Made by a program: the position numbers and the translations under genes | The notes under the pieces: generated by a model | Seen by the model: only the letters and a program-made list of their open reading frames with translations | The model's database searches: none | What the model was told of the DNA's origin: nothing | Part shown: positions 55,399 through 64,000 of the stretch, piece after piece | How the letters are laid out: each line of letters opens with the position of its first letter | Position numbering within the stretch: position 1 is the stretch's first letter | DNA from: Bacteroidaceae bacterium | GTDB taxonomy: Bacteria; Bacteroidota; Bacteroidia; Bacteroidales; Barnesiellaceae_A | Reading direction: 5' to 3' | Assembly: GCA_017410245.1 (NCBI GenBank) | Contig: JAFQRE010000030.1 | Span: 20,523 to 84,522, forward strand | Length of the DNA stretch: 64,000 bases

Positions 55399-55917
55399 AT
55401 GGCAGTTAAAAATAACAGAGTAAAATCAACTAGCGACCTCGAACTCAAAGACCGTTTGGTCGCTATCAACCGTGTTACCAAAGTAACAAAGGGTGGTCGT
55501 ACCTTCACTTTCTCGGCCATCGTAGTTGTTGGTAACGAAAACGGAATTGTGGGTTGGGGTCTCGGTAAAGCCGGTGAAGTAACTGCTGCTATTGCCAAAG
55601 GTGTAGAAGCAGCCAAGAAAAACCTCATCAAAGTGCCCGTACTCAAAGGTACTATCCCCCACGATCAATACGCCAAATTTGGTGGTGCGCGAGTATACAT
55701 TAAGCCCGCTTCTCACGGTACCGGAGTTAAAGCCGGTGGTGCGATGCGTGCCGTATTGGAAAGCGTTGGTGTAACCGACGTGCTTGCTAAGTCAAAAGGT
55801 TCGTCTAACCCCCACAACTTGGTTAAAGCTACAATTGCAGCTTTGGCAGAGTTGAGAGATGCTCAAATGGTGGCTCAAAACCGTGGAGTATCGATGGAAA
55901 CAGTCTTTAAAGGCTAA
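55399..55917 (+). CDS. rpsE: 30S ribosomal protein S5
   Basis: S5 (172 aa) helps decoding fidelity and mRNA entry. [19 protein letters not shown], the [12 protein letters not shown] turn and [20 protein letters not shown] are intact. Confidence 0.98.
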   Translation: MAVKNNRVKSTSDLELKDRLVAINRVTKVTKGGRTFTFSAIVVVGNENGIVGWGLGKAGEVTAAIAKGVEAAKKNLIKVPVLKGTIPHDQYAKFGGARVYIKPASHGTGVKAGGAMRAVLESVGVTDVLAKSKGSSNPHNLVKATIAALAELRDAQMVAQNRGVSMETVFKG

Positions 55918-55918
55918 T

Positions 55919-55923
55919 GGAGG
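55919..55923 (+). promoter_or_regulatory. Shine-Dalgarno sequence of rpmD
   Basis: GGAGG eight bases before the ATG at 55932. It sets the start; an in-frame ATG at 55917 lies inside the rpsE stop and would add five residues absent from the family. Confidence 0.75.
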
Positions 55924-55931
55924 AGTACACA

Positions 55932-56108
55932 ATGGAAACTATCAAAATCAAACAAGTAAAAAGTAGAATCAAATGCCCCGTTAACCAACGTCGCACTCTC
56001 GATGCTCTTGGTTTGACTCGTATGGGACGTGTTGTTGAGCACAATGCTACTCCCGCTATACTTGGCATGGTTGCCAAAGTAAAACATTTGGTTGCTATCG
56101 TTGACTAA
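55932..56108 (+). CDS. rpmD: 50S ribosomal protein L30
   Basis: L30 (58 aa) begins METIKIKQVKSRIKCP, the usual N-terminus, and ends at AKVKHLVAIVD. Small but unmistakable; translated from a GGAGG site. Confidence 0.96.
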   Translation: METIKIKQVKSRIKCPVNQRRTLDALGLTRMGRVVEHNATPAILGMVAKVKHLVAIVD

Positions 56109-56142
56109 TTTTTATCCACCGAACTTTTAAATCATCACTAAT

Positions 56143-56589
56143 ATGGATTTGAGTAACTTAAAACCCGCTGAAGGTTCTACCTTCTCTCGTAAACGCATCG
56201 GTCGTGGTCCCGGTTCGGGCATGGGTGGTACTTCTACCCGTGGTCACAAAGGTGCTAAGCAACGTTCGGGTTACAAAAACAAAATCGGCTTCGAAGGTGG
56301 TCAAATGCCTTTGCAACGTCGTGTTCCCAAATTTGGTTTCAAGAATATCAATCGTGTTGAATACAAGGCTATCAACCTCGATACTCTTCAAGCTCTCGCC
56401 GCGAGTCGTAACTTGCAAGCTATCGATGTACAAACTCTTGTAGATGCTGGTCTTACCTCATCAAAACAACGTATTAAAATTCTTGCTAACGGTGCTATTT
56501 CAGTAGCCCTCACAGTAACAGCACACGCCTTCTCTAAGACTGCCGAAGCTGCTATTGTTGCCGCTGGTGGAACAGCTGTTAAACTCTAA
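56143..56589 (+). CDS. rplO: 50S ribosomal protein L15
   Basis: L15 (148 aa) has the glycine-rich [20 protein letters not shown] and [14 protein letters not shown] region that threads into 23S rRNA. The C-terminal part ([16 protein letters not shown]) is normal. Confidence 0.97.
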   Translation: MDLSNLKPAEGSTFSRKRIGRGPGSGMGGTSTRGHKGAKQRSGYKNKIGFEGGQMPLQRRVPKFGFKNINRVEYKAINLDTLQALAASRNLQAIDVQTLVDAGLTSSKQRIKILANGAISVALTVTAHAFSKTAEAAIVAAGGTAVKL

Positions 56590-56594
56590 TAAAA

Positions 56595-57914
56595 ATGGGA
56601 GCTATTAAAACCTTAAAAAATATTTGGAAAATCGAGGATTTGCGTAAGCGAATTATTTCGACTATCCTTTTGGTACTCGTATATCGGGTAGGATCATTCG
56701 TGGTCCTTCCCGGTGTCGATCCGCTTCAGCTCGACGCCTTGCGTTCACAAACCAGTGGTGGCTTGATGCAACTGCTCGATATGTTCTCGGGTGGTGCTTT
56801 CTCAAATGCTTCTATCTTTGCTTTGGGTATCATGCCTTACATTACTGCTTCTATTGTGATACAATTGCTTGGTATGGTTTTGCCTTCGTTCCAAAAAATG
56901 CAACGTGAAGGCGAAAGCGGTCGTATGAAACTCAACCAATATACTCGTTACCTCACAGTGCTCATTCTTTTGTTGCAAGGTCCCGCTTATCTTGTCAACT
57001 TGCGTGTACAAATGGGTGCTGCCTTCCCCGAAGGTTGGTCGTTCTTGGTAGTTTCTACTATCGTACTTGCTGCCGGCAGTATGTTCATCATGTGGTTGGG
57101 CGAGCGCATTACCGACAGAGGTTTGGGTAACGGTATTTCGTTTATCATTCTCATTGGTATTATAGCACGTCTTCCCTTGGCCTTGGCTCAAGAATTTACC
57201 AACCGTTTTACTTCGCAACAAGGTGGTTTGGTTATTTTCTTGGTCGAGATAGTATTCCTCCTTTTGGTCATCGCTTTGGCTATCATGCTTGTACAAGGTG
57301 TACGCAAAGTTCCCGTACAATATGCCAAGCGTATTGTAGGTAATAAACAATATGGTGGTGCAAGACAGTATATACCCCTCAAGGTTAATACTGCAGGTGT
57401 TATGCCTATTATCTTTGCACAAGCTATCATGTTTATTCCTATTACCATTGCCGGATTCAATGCCGAGGCTGCAAGTTCAGCATTCTTCCGTTCGTTCATG
57501 TCGATGACAGGATTCTGGTACAACGCAATCTTCGCTATTCTGATTATTGCCTTTACCTACTTCTACACAGCCATCACAGTGCAACCTACTCAAATGGCCG
57601 AAGACATGAAACGTAATAATGGTTTCATTCCTGGTGTAAAACCTGGTAAGAAAACTGCCGAATATCTTGATTCTATTATGTCGCGTATCACATTGCCGGG
57701 TTCATTCTTCCTTGCAATTGTAGCTATACTTCCCGCCTTTGCACAAGCTGCAGGTGTTAGCGCAGAGTTCGCTCAATTCTTTGGCGGAACTTCATTGCTC
57801 ATCTTGGTAGGTGTAGTGCTCGATACTTTGCAACAAATAGAAAGTCACCTCATGATGCACCACTACGATGGTCTCATGAAGTCGGGTAAAATTAAAGGTC
57901 GCGCAGGCTATTAA
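56595..57914 (+). CDS. secY: Protein translocase subunit SecY
   Basis: SecY (439 aa) forms the inner-membrane protein channel with SecE and SecG. Ten membrane helices can be counted; IKTLKNIWKIEDLRKRI at the N-terminus and ALGIMPYITASIVIQLL in TM2 are the family signatures, and RMKLNQYTRYLT is also visible. It starts six bases after rplO. Confidence 0.98.
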   Translation: MGAIKTLKNIWKIEDLRKRIISTILLVLVYRVGSFVVLPGVDPLQLDALRSQTSGGLMQLLDMFSGGAFSNASIFALGIMPYITASIVIQLLGMVLPSFQKMQREGESGRMKLNQYTRYLTVLILLLQGPAYLVNLRVQMGAAFPEGWSFLVVSTIVLAAGSMFIMWLGERITDRGLGNGISFIILIGIIARLPLALAQEFTNRFTSQQGGLVIFLVEIVFLLLVIALAIMLVQGVRKVPVQYAKRIVGNKQYGGARQYIPLKVNTAGVMPIIFAQAIMFIPITIAGFNAEAASSAFFRSFMSMTGFWYNAIFAILIIAFTYFYTAITVQPTQMAEDMKRNNGFIPGVKPGKKTAEYLDSIMSRITLPGSFFLAIVAILPAFAQAAGVSAEFAQFFGGTSLLILVGVVLDTLQQIESHLMMHHYDGLMKSGKIKGRAGY

Positions 57915-57925
57915 TTAGCGTAAAG

Positions 57926-58708
57926 ATGATTTATCTTAAAACGGACGAAGAAATAGCGCTGATGCGAGAAGCTAATACTCTCGTGGGCAAAACACTGGGC
58001 GAAGTAGCCCGGTGGATAGCCCCTGGTATTACCACTCTCCGCATCGACCAGATTGCCGAACAATTTATCCGCGACAATGGTGGCATACCGGGCTTCAAAG
58101 GTTATGGCGGTTTTCCCTTTACCTTGTGTATCTCGGTCAATGAAAACATTGTTCACGGATTTCCCTCAAGCTATGTGCTTCGCGATGGCGATATAGTATC
58201 GGTCGATTGCGGTGCGATAGTAAAAGGGTATAACGGCGATTCGGCCTATACATTCCCGGTTGGGCAAGTTGCCCCTGATGTAATGGCTCTCTTGCAAACA
58301 ACCAAAGAGTCGTTGTATCAAGGCATAGAAAAAGCTGTAGCCGGAAATCGCATAGGAGATATTTCTAACGCTGTGCAAACATATTGCGAAGCTCGTGGTT
58401 ATTCTGTTGTCCGCGAATTTATAGGACACGGAATAGGTCGCAAGCTACACGAAGATCCTGAGGTGCCCAATTATGGCCGTCGTGGTTGTGGTCCTTTGCT
58501 CAAAAAAGGTATGTGCATCGCCATTGAGCCTATGATTAACCTCGGATCGCGCAATGTGGTAATTGAACGTGATGGTTGGACAGCGCGTACTCGCGATCGC
58601 AAGCCTTCGGCGCACTATGAACACACTGTCGCTATAACCGATGGCCAGGCCGAGATTTTATCGTCGTTCGATTATATCGAAGAAGTTTTAGGAGAAAACC
58701 GTATTTAA
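57926..58708 (+). CDS. map: Type I methionine aminopeptidase
   Basis: This 260-residue enzyme removes the N-terminal methionine. The metal ligands are visible: Asp in SVDCGAIV and in YNGDSAYT, His in [11 protein letters not shown], Glu in IAIEPM and in [10 protein letters not shown]. It lies between secY and infA as in many bacteria, without adk. Confidence 0.97.
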   Translation: MIYLKTDEEIALMREANTLVGKTLGEVARWIAPGITTLRIDQIAEQFIRDNGGIPGFKGYGGFPFTLCISVNENIVHGFPSSYVLRDGDIVSVDCGAIVKGYNGDSAYTFPVGQVAPDVMALLQTTKESLYQGIEKAVAGNRIGDISNAVQTYCEARGYSVVREFIGHGIGRKLHEDPEVPNYGRRGCGPLLKKGMCIAIEPMINLGSRNVVIERDGWTARTRDRKPSAHYEHTVAITDGQAEILSSFDYIEEVLGENRI

Positions 58709-58721
58709 GCACAATAATTAT

Positions 58722-58940
58722 ATGGCAAAACAAGCTGCAATAGAACAAGATGGTATCATCGTAGAAGCGTTATCTAACGCTATGTTCCGTGTAGAACTCG
58801 AAAACGGACATGAGATAACCGCACACATCTCGGGTAAGATGCGTATGCACTACATTCGCATTCTGCCTGGCGACAAAGTGAGAGTTGAGATGTCGCCCTA
58901 CGATCTCACCAAAGGAAGAATTGCTTTTAGATACAAATAA
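58722..58940 (+). CDS. infA: Translation initiation factor IF-1
   Basis: IF-1 (72 aa) is a single S1/OB-fold protein: [33 protein letters not shown] and [18 protein letters not shown], the expected size. Confidence 0.98.
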   Translation: MAKQAAIEQDGIIVEALSNAMFRVELENGHEITAHISGKMRMHYIRILPGDKVRVEMSPYDLTKGRIAFRYK

Positions 58941-58955
58941 AAAATATATAACGAC

Positions 58956-59072
58956 ATGAAAGTAAGAGCATCTATCAAAAAGCGTACCGCCGACAGCAAA
59001 ATCGTACGTCGCAAAGGTCGCTTATATGTAATTAACAAGAAAAATCCCAAATATAAACAACGTCAGGGATAA
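58956..59072 (+). CDS. rpmJ: 50S ribosomal protein L36, zinc-free form
   Basis: A 38-residue gene easily missed by length cut-offs. It starts [17 protein letters not shown] and ends in [11 protein letters not shown], and lies in its usual place between infA and rpsM. It has no CxxC/CxxxxH zinc site, so it is the C-minus type that needs no zinc. Confidence 0.95.
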   Translation: MKVRASIKKRTADSKIVRRKGRLYVINKKNPKYKQRQG

Positions 59073-59078
59073 TTTTAT

Positions 59079-59086
59079 TATTTTTG
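59079..59086 (+). promoter_or_regulatory. Possible internal -7 box before rpsM
   Basis: TATTTTTG matches TAnnTTTG and is 25 bases before rpsM. No TTTG at 19-21 bases upstream, so only a weak internal promoter at best. Confidence 0.22.
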
Positions 59087-59110
59087 CAAAATCAAATAAA
59101 GTAATATAAT

Positions 59111-59491
59111 ATGGCAGTAAGAATTGTTGGTGTAGACTTGCCTCAAAACAAGCAAGGCGAAATAGCCTTGACCTATATATACGGTATAGGTCGTAGCGCC
59201 GCAAAAACCATTTTGGACAAAGCCGGCGTAAACAAAGCAACCAAGGTGAAAGATTGGACTGATGCCGAGGCTGCTAAGATTCGTGAGATCATCGGTGCCG
59301 AGTATAAAGTAGAAGGTGATCTCCGTACAGAAGTACAGCTCAATATCAAACGTTTGATGGATATCGGTTGCTACCGTGGTATTCGTCACCGTATCGGTTT
59401 GCCTGTACGTGGCCAAAGCACCAAAAATAATGCCCGTACACGTAAGGGTAAGAAGAAAACAGTTGCTAACAAGAAAAAAGCTACTAAATAA
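59111..59491 (+). CDS. rpsM: 30S ribosomal protein S13
   Basis: S13 (126 aa) makes the head-to-50S bridge. [39 protein letters not shown] and a basic tail rich in Lys ([14 protein letters not shown]) are seen. Confidence 0.98.
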   Translation: MAVRIVGVDLPQNKQGEIALTYIYGIGRSAAKTILDKAGVNKATKVKDWTDAEAAKIREIIGAEYKVEGDLRTEVQLNIKRLMDIGCYRGIRHRIGLPVRGQSTKNNARTRKGKKKTVANKKKATK

Positions 59492-59500
59492 TAAGTAACT

Positions 59501-59890
59501 ATGGCAAAAAAAACAGTCGCAACAAAGAAGAGGAATGTTAAGGTCGATGCAGTAGGACAAGCACATATCCACTCTTCGTTCAACAACATCATCGTATCAC
59601 TTGCCAATGGCGAAGGTCAAATCATCTCTTGGTCATCGGCTGGTAAAATGGGCTTCCGCGGTTCAAAGAAAAACACTCCTTATGCTGCTCAAATGGCAGC
59701 ACAAGATTGTGCAAAAATCGCATTTGACCTCGGCTTGCGTAAAGTAAAAGCCTATGTGAAAGGACCCGGTAACGGTCGTGAGTCTGCAATCCGTACAATC
59801 CACGGTGCAGGTATTGAAGTTACAGAGATCATCGACGTAACTCCGCTGCCCCACAACGGTTGTCGCCCTCCCAAAAGAAGAAGAGTATAA
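59501..59890 (+). CDS. rpsK: 30S ribosomal protein S11
   Basis: S11 (129 aa): the N-terminus is Lys-rich, then [37 protein letters not shown] and the C-terminal [17 protein letters not shown]. Confidence 0.98.
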   Translation: MAKKTVATKKRNVKVDAVGQAHIHSSFNNIIVSLANGEGQIISWSSAGKMGFRGSKKNTPYAAQMAAQDCAKIAFDLGLRKVKAYVKGPGNGRESAIRTIHGAGIEVTEIIDVTPLPHNGCRPPKRRRV

Positions 59891-60014
59891 TAACAAACTC
59901 AGTATTTAGTAACAGAATCCCGAATAGTGAATAGATTGCACTAATCTCCTCTCTGCAATCGCGGCTGCACTCTTCTCGGTTCGAGACAAAATTCAAAATT
60001 TAAAACTTTTAGAA
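59891..60014 (+). promoter_or_regulatory. rpsK-rpsD spacer with hairpin
   Basis: A 124-base gap in an otherwise tight operon. GATTGCA (59934-59940) pairs with TGCAATC (59954-59960) over a 13-base loop. S4 controls its own operon in several bacteria, so this could be an S4 site; no promoter consensus was found. Confidence 0.4.
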
Positions 60015-60620
60015 ATGGCAAGATATACCGGACCTAAAACCAAAATCGCTCGCAAATTTGGCGAAGCTATCTATGGCCCCGACAAAGTCCTCTCTAAGAA
60101 GAACTATCCTCCCGGCCAACATGGCGTAAACAAACGCCGTAAAACATCGGAGTATGGTCTACAGCTTCGTGAGAAACAAAAAGCCAAATACACTTATGGT
60201 GTACTTGAAAAACAATTCCGCAATCTCTTCGAGAAAGCTTCTCGTAAGAAAGGTATCACCGGTGAGGTTCTGCTTCAACTTCTCGAAGCACGTCTCGACA
60301 ACGTAGTATTCCGCTTGGGTATCGCTCCCACTCGTGCTGCTGCTCGTCAATTGGTGCTCCACCGTCACATCGTTGTAAACGGTAAAGTTGTTAACATCGC
60401 TTCTTACTCTGTGAAGCCCGGTGAAGTTATCGGTGTTCGCGAAAAATCTAAGTCTCTCGAGGTTATAGCCGATTCTTTGGCTGGTTTCAACCACAGCAAA
60501 TATCCCTGGATTGAGTGGGACGAAGCTACTAAGAGTGGTAAATTCTTGCACCTCCCCGAGCGTGCCGATATACCCGAGAACATTAAGGAACAAGCGATCG
60601 TTGAGTTGTATTCTAAATAA
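60015..60620 (+). CDS. rpsD: 30S ribosomal protein S4
   Basis: S4 (201 aa) starts 30S assembly. [16 protein letters not shown] at the N-terminus (no zinc cysteines) and the S4 RNA-binding domain ([20 protein letters not shown]) are clear. A 124-base spacer precedes it. Confidence 0.98.
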   Translation: MARYTGPKTKIARKFGEAIYGPDKVLSKKNYPPGQHGVNKRRKTSEYGLQLREKQKAKYTYGVLEKQFRNLFEKASRKKGITGEVLLQLLEARLDNVVFRLGIAPTRAAARQLVLHRHIVVNGKVVNIASYSVKPGEVIGVREKSKSLEVIADSLAGFNHSKYPWIEWDEATKSGKFLHLPERADIPENIKEQAIVELYSK

Positions 60621-60631
60621 TAAGTAGTCAA

Positions 60632-61624
60632 ATGGCAATTTTAGCATTTCAAAAACCTGACAAAGTATTGATGCTTGAGGCGGATAACTTCTTTGGTAAG
60701 TTCGAATTCCGTCCTTTGGAGCCCGGTTACGCTGTTACCATCGGTAACGCTCTCCGTCGTATTCTCCTTAACTCGCTCGAAGGCTTTGCTATCACATCAA
60801 TTCGCATTGATGGTGTTAAACACGAGTTCTCTTCTATTCCTGGTGTTATAGAAGATGTTACTAACATCATTCTTAACCTCAAAAAGGTGAGATTTAAACA
60901 AATAGTTGAGGAAATCGAGAACGAGAAAGTATCTATCTGCGTGTCGGGTACAGATGTATTCAAAGCTGGTGAGATTAGCAAATCTCTTACAGGTTTTGAA
61001 GTCCTTAACCCCGAATTGGTAATTTGCCATCTCGATGCCAATGCAAGTTTTAATATCGAGCTTACTATCAACAAAGGTCGCGGTTATCTTCCTGCTGATG
61101 AAAACCGTAACCCCAACGATGCTATCGATGTTATTGCAATCGACTCTATCTTTACACCTATTCGCAACGTTAAGTATGCTCGCGAAGACTTCCGTGTAGA
61201 GCAAAAGACCGACTACGAGAAACTTACTATAGAAATTACAACTGACGGTTCTATCCACCCCAAAGAGGCGCTTAAAGAAGCTGCTAAAATTCTTATTCAC
61301 CACTTCATGCTTTTCTCTGATGAGAAAATTACTCTCGAAACTTCTGATACCGATGGTAGCGAAGAGTTCGATGAAGAAGTATTGCGTACACGTCAGCTCT
61401 TGCAAAAGAAGCTCGTCGATATGGGCCTCTCAGTTCGTGCGCTCAACTGCTTGAAGTCGGCCGATGTAGAGACACTTGGCGAGTTGGTTGTTTTCAACAA
61501 AACCGACCTCCTCAAGTTCCGCAACTTTGGTAAGAAATCACTTACCGAGCTCGATGAGATGTTGGCAGGACTTAACCTCTCATTTGGTATGGATACCTCT
61601 AAGTATAAATTAGATAAAGAGTAA
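60632..61624 (+). CDS. rpoA: RNA polymerase subunit alpha
   Basis: The alpha subunit (330 aa) assembles RNA polymerase and contacts promoters. The N-terminal dimerisation domain has [19 protein letters not shown]; the C-terminal DNA-binding domain (about 260-315) has [19 protein letters not shown] and [14 protein letters not shown]. Confidence 0.98.
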   Translation: MAILAFQKPDKVLMLEADNFFGKFEFRPLEPGYAVTIGNALRRILLNSLEGFAITSIRIDGVKHEFSSIPGVIEDVTNIILNLKKVRFKQIVEEIENEKVSICVSGTDVFKAGEISKSLTGFEVLNPELVICHLDANASFNIELTINKGRGYLPADENRNPNDAIDVIAIDSIFTPIRNVKYAREDFRVEQKTDYEKLTIEITTDGSIHPKEALKEAAKILIHHFMLFSDEKITLETSDTDGSEEFDEEVLRTRQLLQKKLVDMGLSVRALNCLKSADVETLGELVVFNKTDLLKFRNFGKKSLTELDEMLAGLNLSFGMDTSKYKLDKE

Positions 61625-61628
61625 AACG

Positions 61629-62096
61629 ATGAGACATAATAAAAAATTCAACCATTTGGGTCGTACAAAAGCTCACCGCGATGCACTTTTGTCAAACATG
61701 GCATCTTCGTTGATTCTCCACAAAAGAATCTTCACAACATTGGCAAAAGCCAAAGCTTTGAGAGTGTACGTAGAACCCCTCATTACTAAAGCCAAAGAAG
61801 ACACTACTGCTTCACGTCGTGTAGTTTTCAGCTACCTTCAAAACAAATATGCTGTAACTGAGTTGTTCAAAGAAGTTGCTGCTAAAGTTGGCGACCGTCC
61901 CGGAGGTTACACTCGTATCCTCAAAACTGGTCACCGTCTTGGTGATAATGCTGCAACTTGCTTGATCGAGTTGGTAGATTACAACGAAAACATGCTCAAA
62001 GAGAAAGCCGAGAAGAAGGCTCCTCGCACACGTCGTTCTAAGAAATCGACTGCTACTCCCGCTGTTGAAGCTCCTGAGGCTCCCGCAGCTGAGTAA
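61629..62096 (+). CDS. rplQ: 50S ribosomal protein L17
   Basis: L17 (155 aa) has [20 protein letters not shown] and [21 protein letters not shown]-terminal extension of about 30 residues rich in Lys, Arg, Ala and Pro (from [15 protein letters not shown]) is longer than in E. coli (127 aa). Last gene of the operon. Confidence 0.97.
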   Translation: MRHNKKFNHLGRTKAHRDALLSNMASSLILHKRIFTTLAKAKALRVYVEPLITKAKEDTTASRRVVFSYLQNKYAVTELFKEVAAKVGDRPGGYTRILKTGHRLGDNAATCLIELVDYNENMLKEKAEKKAPRTRRSKKSTATPAVEAPEAPAAE

Positions 62097-62118
62097 TAAA
62101 ATAAAGAGTTATCTTATG

Positions 62119-62148
62119 AAAGTGAGCCTGATTTATTGGGCTCACTTT
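62119..62148 (+). terminator. Terminator of the ribosomal protein operon
   Basis: AAAGTGAGCC (62119-62128) pairs exactly with GGCTCACTTT (62139-62148); TGTTTTT follows. It closes the transcript that begins near 43973. Confidence 0.88.
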
Positions 62149-62318
62149 TGTTTTTCAGGTAAGTACGGCTATAAATTAATCACGTTGAGATTAAGGCGAT
62201 AGAATATAGCATGGATATTTGACCATCTACCAATTTTGAAAATATTGGAGCATATTATGCCTTGCAGCTACGCTGCTTTTAATGAAATTATGATTATTCA
62301 AATATTTTACACTCGATT
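62149..62318 (+). promoter_or_regulatory. Leader region before the DUF6624 lipoprotein gene
   Basis: No promoter fits the consensus well; the nearest is GATATTTG (one mismatch). Two small hairpins are visible: CCAAT/ATTGG at 62230-62248 and GCAGC/GCTGC at 62264-62276 followed by TTTT. The second resembles a weak terminator or attenuator. Confidence 0.35.
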
Positions 62319-63557
62319 ATGAATACTAAGCTTGTGCGATACATACTATTAATATGTGTGCTCGGTATCTCCTTGGGTATAGTTTCATGCCGAAGTTTGC
62401 GGGAAGTATCTTTTGCCGATGAAGTGTGGAGGGTAAGTACTACTACCGGTAATATAGTTAATGCCGATTCGACATTGCAATTTACCCTCGGTAATCACAT
62501 GCCGTCTTATGATGCTACGATTATAAGTAATATCGATTCGTTGCTGTCGTATCCCGGTTCGGCCGAGTACATCAGCCGCATTCTTACAACGTGCGGGTTG
62601 GGAGGTGCAAGAGTATGCTTCTATATTCCGTCCGAAAATACGATGTGGGTGAAACTTCCGGTACAATATGTCGATGTGAAACCTCGCGCCGTTACATACA
62701 ATCTTGCCGATGATAAACCCTACACCATGTGGGTATGGGATAATGATGTTTATAATGAAAGCCGAACCGATAGTCAAATATATTCTAATGCCTATGTAGA
62801 TCAACGATTTAAAACTCTTATTGTAGTAGATAAGTTAACTTATGGGACAGAGCCCATGGCATGCTTGAATATATACCAATCGGCCACCAAGAGAACCTCA
62901 AAGTTGGGTTTTAGACCCGATTATTGGGCCAATAAGCCTCATTTATTGGATTATTCTTCAATCGACATATTATCTCATTGGGTCGATTCTCGACGCGAAA
63001 CTATCATAGAAAATTATAAATTAGGACAGGAAGTAGAATCGCGACGAGTAATCAATACCATTAAGAATGAACTCAAAGAAATACTTCGCTTAGATCAGGA
63101 GCCTCGCGAAAGAATAGTAGAAGCATGGCACAATTCCCCTCAAGATACAGCGTTACATGTTAGTATCGCTGCTGAGATATTGCGTAATGATAGCATCAAC
63201 CTTGTAAGAGTATGTGACATCTTAGATAATTATCCACTCATATTCGGTGAAGAAAACGAGGTCTTGTGGGTAGTAATACAGCACAGTAGTCTTGAATTAC
63301 AAAAACACTATTTACCCAAGTTTATTGCAGCAGCCCGTAAAGGCCTATTACGAGGTGAACTGGTAGCCGTTATGCAGGATCGCATTGCATGTTGGTCGGG
63401 GAAGCCCCAGGTGTATGGTTCGCAAGGAACAATCAATGACAATGGGATATTTGTGCCGTCCGAGATAGAGGATATTGAGAATGTCAATGCCCGACGTTCC
63501 TCTATGGGAATGGTATCACTGGAAGAGTATATCAAGCAAATGAGCAATCCTCGATAA
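62319..63557 (+). CDS. Putative lipoprotein with DUF6624-like C-terminus
   Basis: A 412-residue exported protein. The signal peptide ends in a lipobox (LGIVSC, Cys about residue 24), so it should be anchored to a membrane by lipid. The N-terminal 200 residues match nothing I recognise. The C-terminal part (about 300-385: VVIQHSSLELQKHYLPKF, AARKGLLRGELVAVMQDRI, KPQVYGSQG) has the order of motifs seen in DUF6624 proteins, a family of unknown function found in Bacteroidota. No neighbour hints at its job. Confidence 0.75.
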   Translation: MNTKLVRYILLICVLGISLGIVSCRSLREVSFADEVWRVSTTTGNIVNADSTLQFTLGNHMPSYDATIISNIDSLLSYPGSAEYISRILTTCGLGGARVCFYIPSENTMWVKLPVQYVDVKPRAVTYNLADDKPYTMWVWDNDVYNESRTDSQIYSNAYVDQRFKTLIVVDKLTYGTEPMACLNIYQSATKRTSKLGFRPDYWANKPHLLDYSSIDILSHWVDSRRETIIENYKLGQEVESRRVINTIKNELKEILRLDQEPRERIVEAWHNSPQDTALHVSIAAEILRNDSINLVRVCDILDNYPLIFGEENEVLWVVIQHSSLELQKHYLPKFIAAARKGLLRGELVAVMQDRIACWSGKPQVYGSQGTINDNGIFVPSEIEDIENVNARRSSMGMVSLEEYIKQMSNPR

Positions 63558-63653
63558 TCGCGCATATTCAGTTTCAGTATATTATAATATATGTATAAAG
63601 GCGCTGTTGCAAACGATTGCATGAATAAAAGAGGAAAAAAGTGATAAAAATAT

Positions 63654-63682
63654 TTTGGAATGCGAAATAATGTCTACCTTTG
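63654..63682 (+). promoter_or_regulatory. Upstream tandem promoter (probable rRNA P1)
   Basis: TTTG (63654-63657) and TACCTTTG (63675-63682), with a 17-base spacer, shorter than the usual 19-21. CACACG follows the -7 box. Confidence 0.58.
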
Positions 63683-63752
63683 CACACGCAAACGGGGAGA
63701 GCCTCGGATTGCGAGCGAAGAAAAAATTTTTTTGAAAAAAGTTCCTAAAAAA

Positions 63753-63785
63753 TTTGGAACATAAAACAAAAAGGTATTATCTTTG
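63753..63785 (+). promoter_or_regulatory. Downstream tandem promoter (probable rRNA P2)
   Basis: TTTG (63753-63756), 21 bases, TATCTTTG (63778-63785), then CACC. A/T-rich DNA upstream may act as an UP-like element. The inverted repeat GTTCC (63741-63745)/GGAAC (63756-63760) overlaps the -33 box. Confidence 0.7.
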
Positions 63786-64000
63786 CACCACTTTCGCTTC
63801 TCGAGCGAGGCGAAGAAAAAAACAAGAGATCATTGGAACAATAAAAGAGAGACAATAAGTACAGAACGGGATATATCGCAAGATATATTGAAGACGTAAG
63901 TACGAGTCACGTCAAGTTTAACCCGAGCTAAGGAAAAGAAAAAGGACTTAGAGTTTGTCTTTATAAACAGAGAAAAAGAAAAAAATAAAGATATACAACG

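Larger units (their letters stand above)
63558..64000 (+). other. Non-coding region, probable rRNA operon promoter and leader
   Basis: This 443-base stretch has no convincing gene. It has two tandem promoters (63654-63682 and 63753-63785), an A/T tract between them (AAAAAATTTTTTT at 63721-63733), and a purine-rich leader with several small inverted repeats (for example ATATATC/GATATAT after 63868 and GACGT/ACGTC near 63893-63920). This layout is that of a ribosomal RNA operon leader; the 16S gene is expected just after the window edge. Confidence 0.6.

Noticed and set aside
63720..64000. Start of 16S rRNA inside the window
   Set aside because: No conserved 16S 5' sequence was recognised before the window ends; only promoter and leader are supported.
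1..64000. tRNA genes, insertion sequences, phage or defence islands
   Set aside because: Intergenic regions are short and I saw no tRNA cloverleaf, transposase, integrase or nuclease cluster.

Overview
The window comes from the chromosome of a Bacteroidales bacterium (phylum Bacteroidota), probably host-associated; the genus cannot be fixed from sequence alone. Three things support this. Most promoters that can be read have the Bacteroidota form (TTTG or TTG, about 20 bases, then TAnnTTTG). Most genes lack a Shine-Dalgarno sequence. Four secreted proteins end in short C-terminal sorting domains of the type IX secretion (T9SS) kind, and the housekeeping gene families are in their Bacteroidota forms (RNase HI with a viroplasmin-like N-terminus, the NTP_transf_4 GlmU-like protein, DUF3098 next to ftsX and uppP).

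Bases 1-11300 hold accessory and surface functions: the end of a T9SS cargo gene, a periplasmic S41 protease, a PadR/DUF2812 pair, a large secreted adhesin-like protein, a membrane-spanning TPR-AraC regulator, an outer-membrane beta-barrel, a secreted PL1 pectate lyase and RNase HI. Bases 11385-31362 are mostly housekeeping: aroK and nadK, an SDR epimerase, a pdxJ-exbB-exbD-tonB operon, a secreted EreA/ChaN-like protein, dpm-like/pyrC, hisS with a TerB-domain protein, a calcium P-type ATPase, transketolase, an OmpA porin, folB, rpiB and a membrane zinc peptidase. A 1389-residue secreted protein follows. Next comes a minus-strand operon (methyltransferase, ftsX, DUF3098, uppP, truB, queA), a GlmU-like nucleotidyltransferase, and a divergent asparagine-synthase-like gene whose catalytic residues are replaced at both active sites.

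Bases 43935-62148 are one long translation block combining the str, S10, spc and alpha operons: rpsL-rpsG-fusA-rpsJ-rplC-rplD-rplW-rplB-rpsS-rplV-rpsC-rplP-rpmC-rpsQ-rplN-rplX-rplE-rpsN-rpsH-rplF-rplR-rpsE-rpmD-rplO-secY-map-infA-rpmJ-rpsM-rpsK-rpsD-rpoA-rplQ. It starts at a near-consensus promoter and ends at a strong terminator. A DUF6624-type lipoprotein gene follows, and the last 440 bases carry two tandem strong promoters and a non-coding leader, most likely those of a ribosomal RNA operon just beyond the window.

I found no CRISPR array, tRNA, insertion sequence, prophage or obvious defence island. The most interesting items are the degenerate asparagine-synthetase homologue with its duplicated 74-base upstream unit, a perfect 12-base-pair inverted repeat that includes the start codon of the EreA/ChaN-like gene, three ribosomal-protein genes with true Shine-Dalgarno sequences in a genome that otherwise shows almost none, and several hairpins in the gaps of the ribosomal operon.
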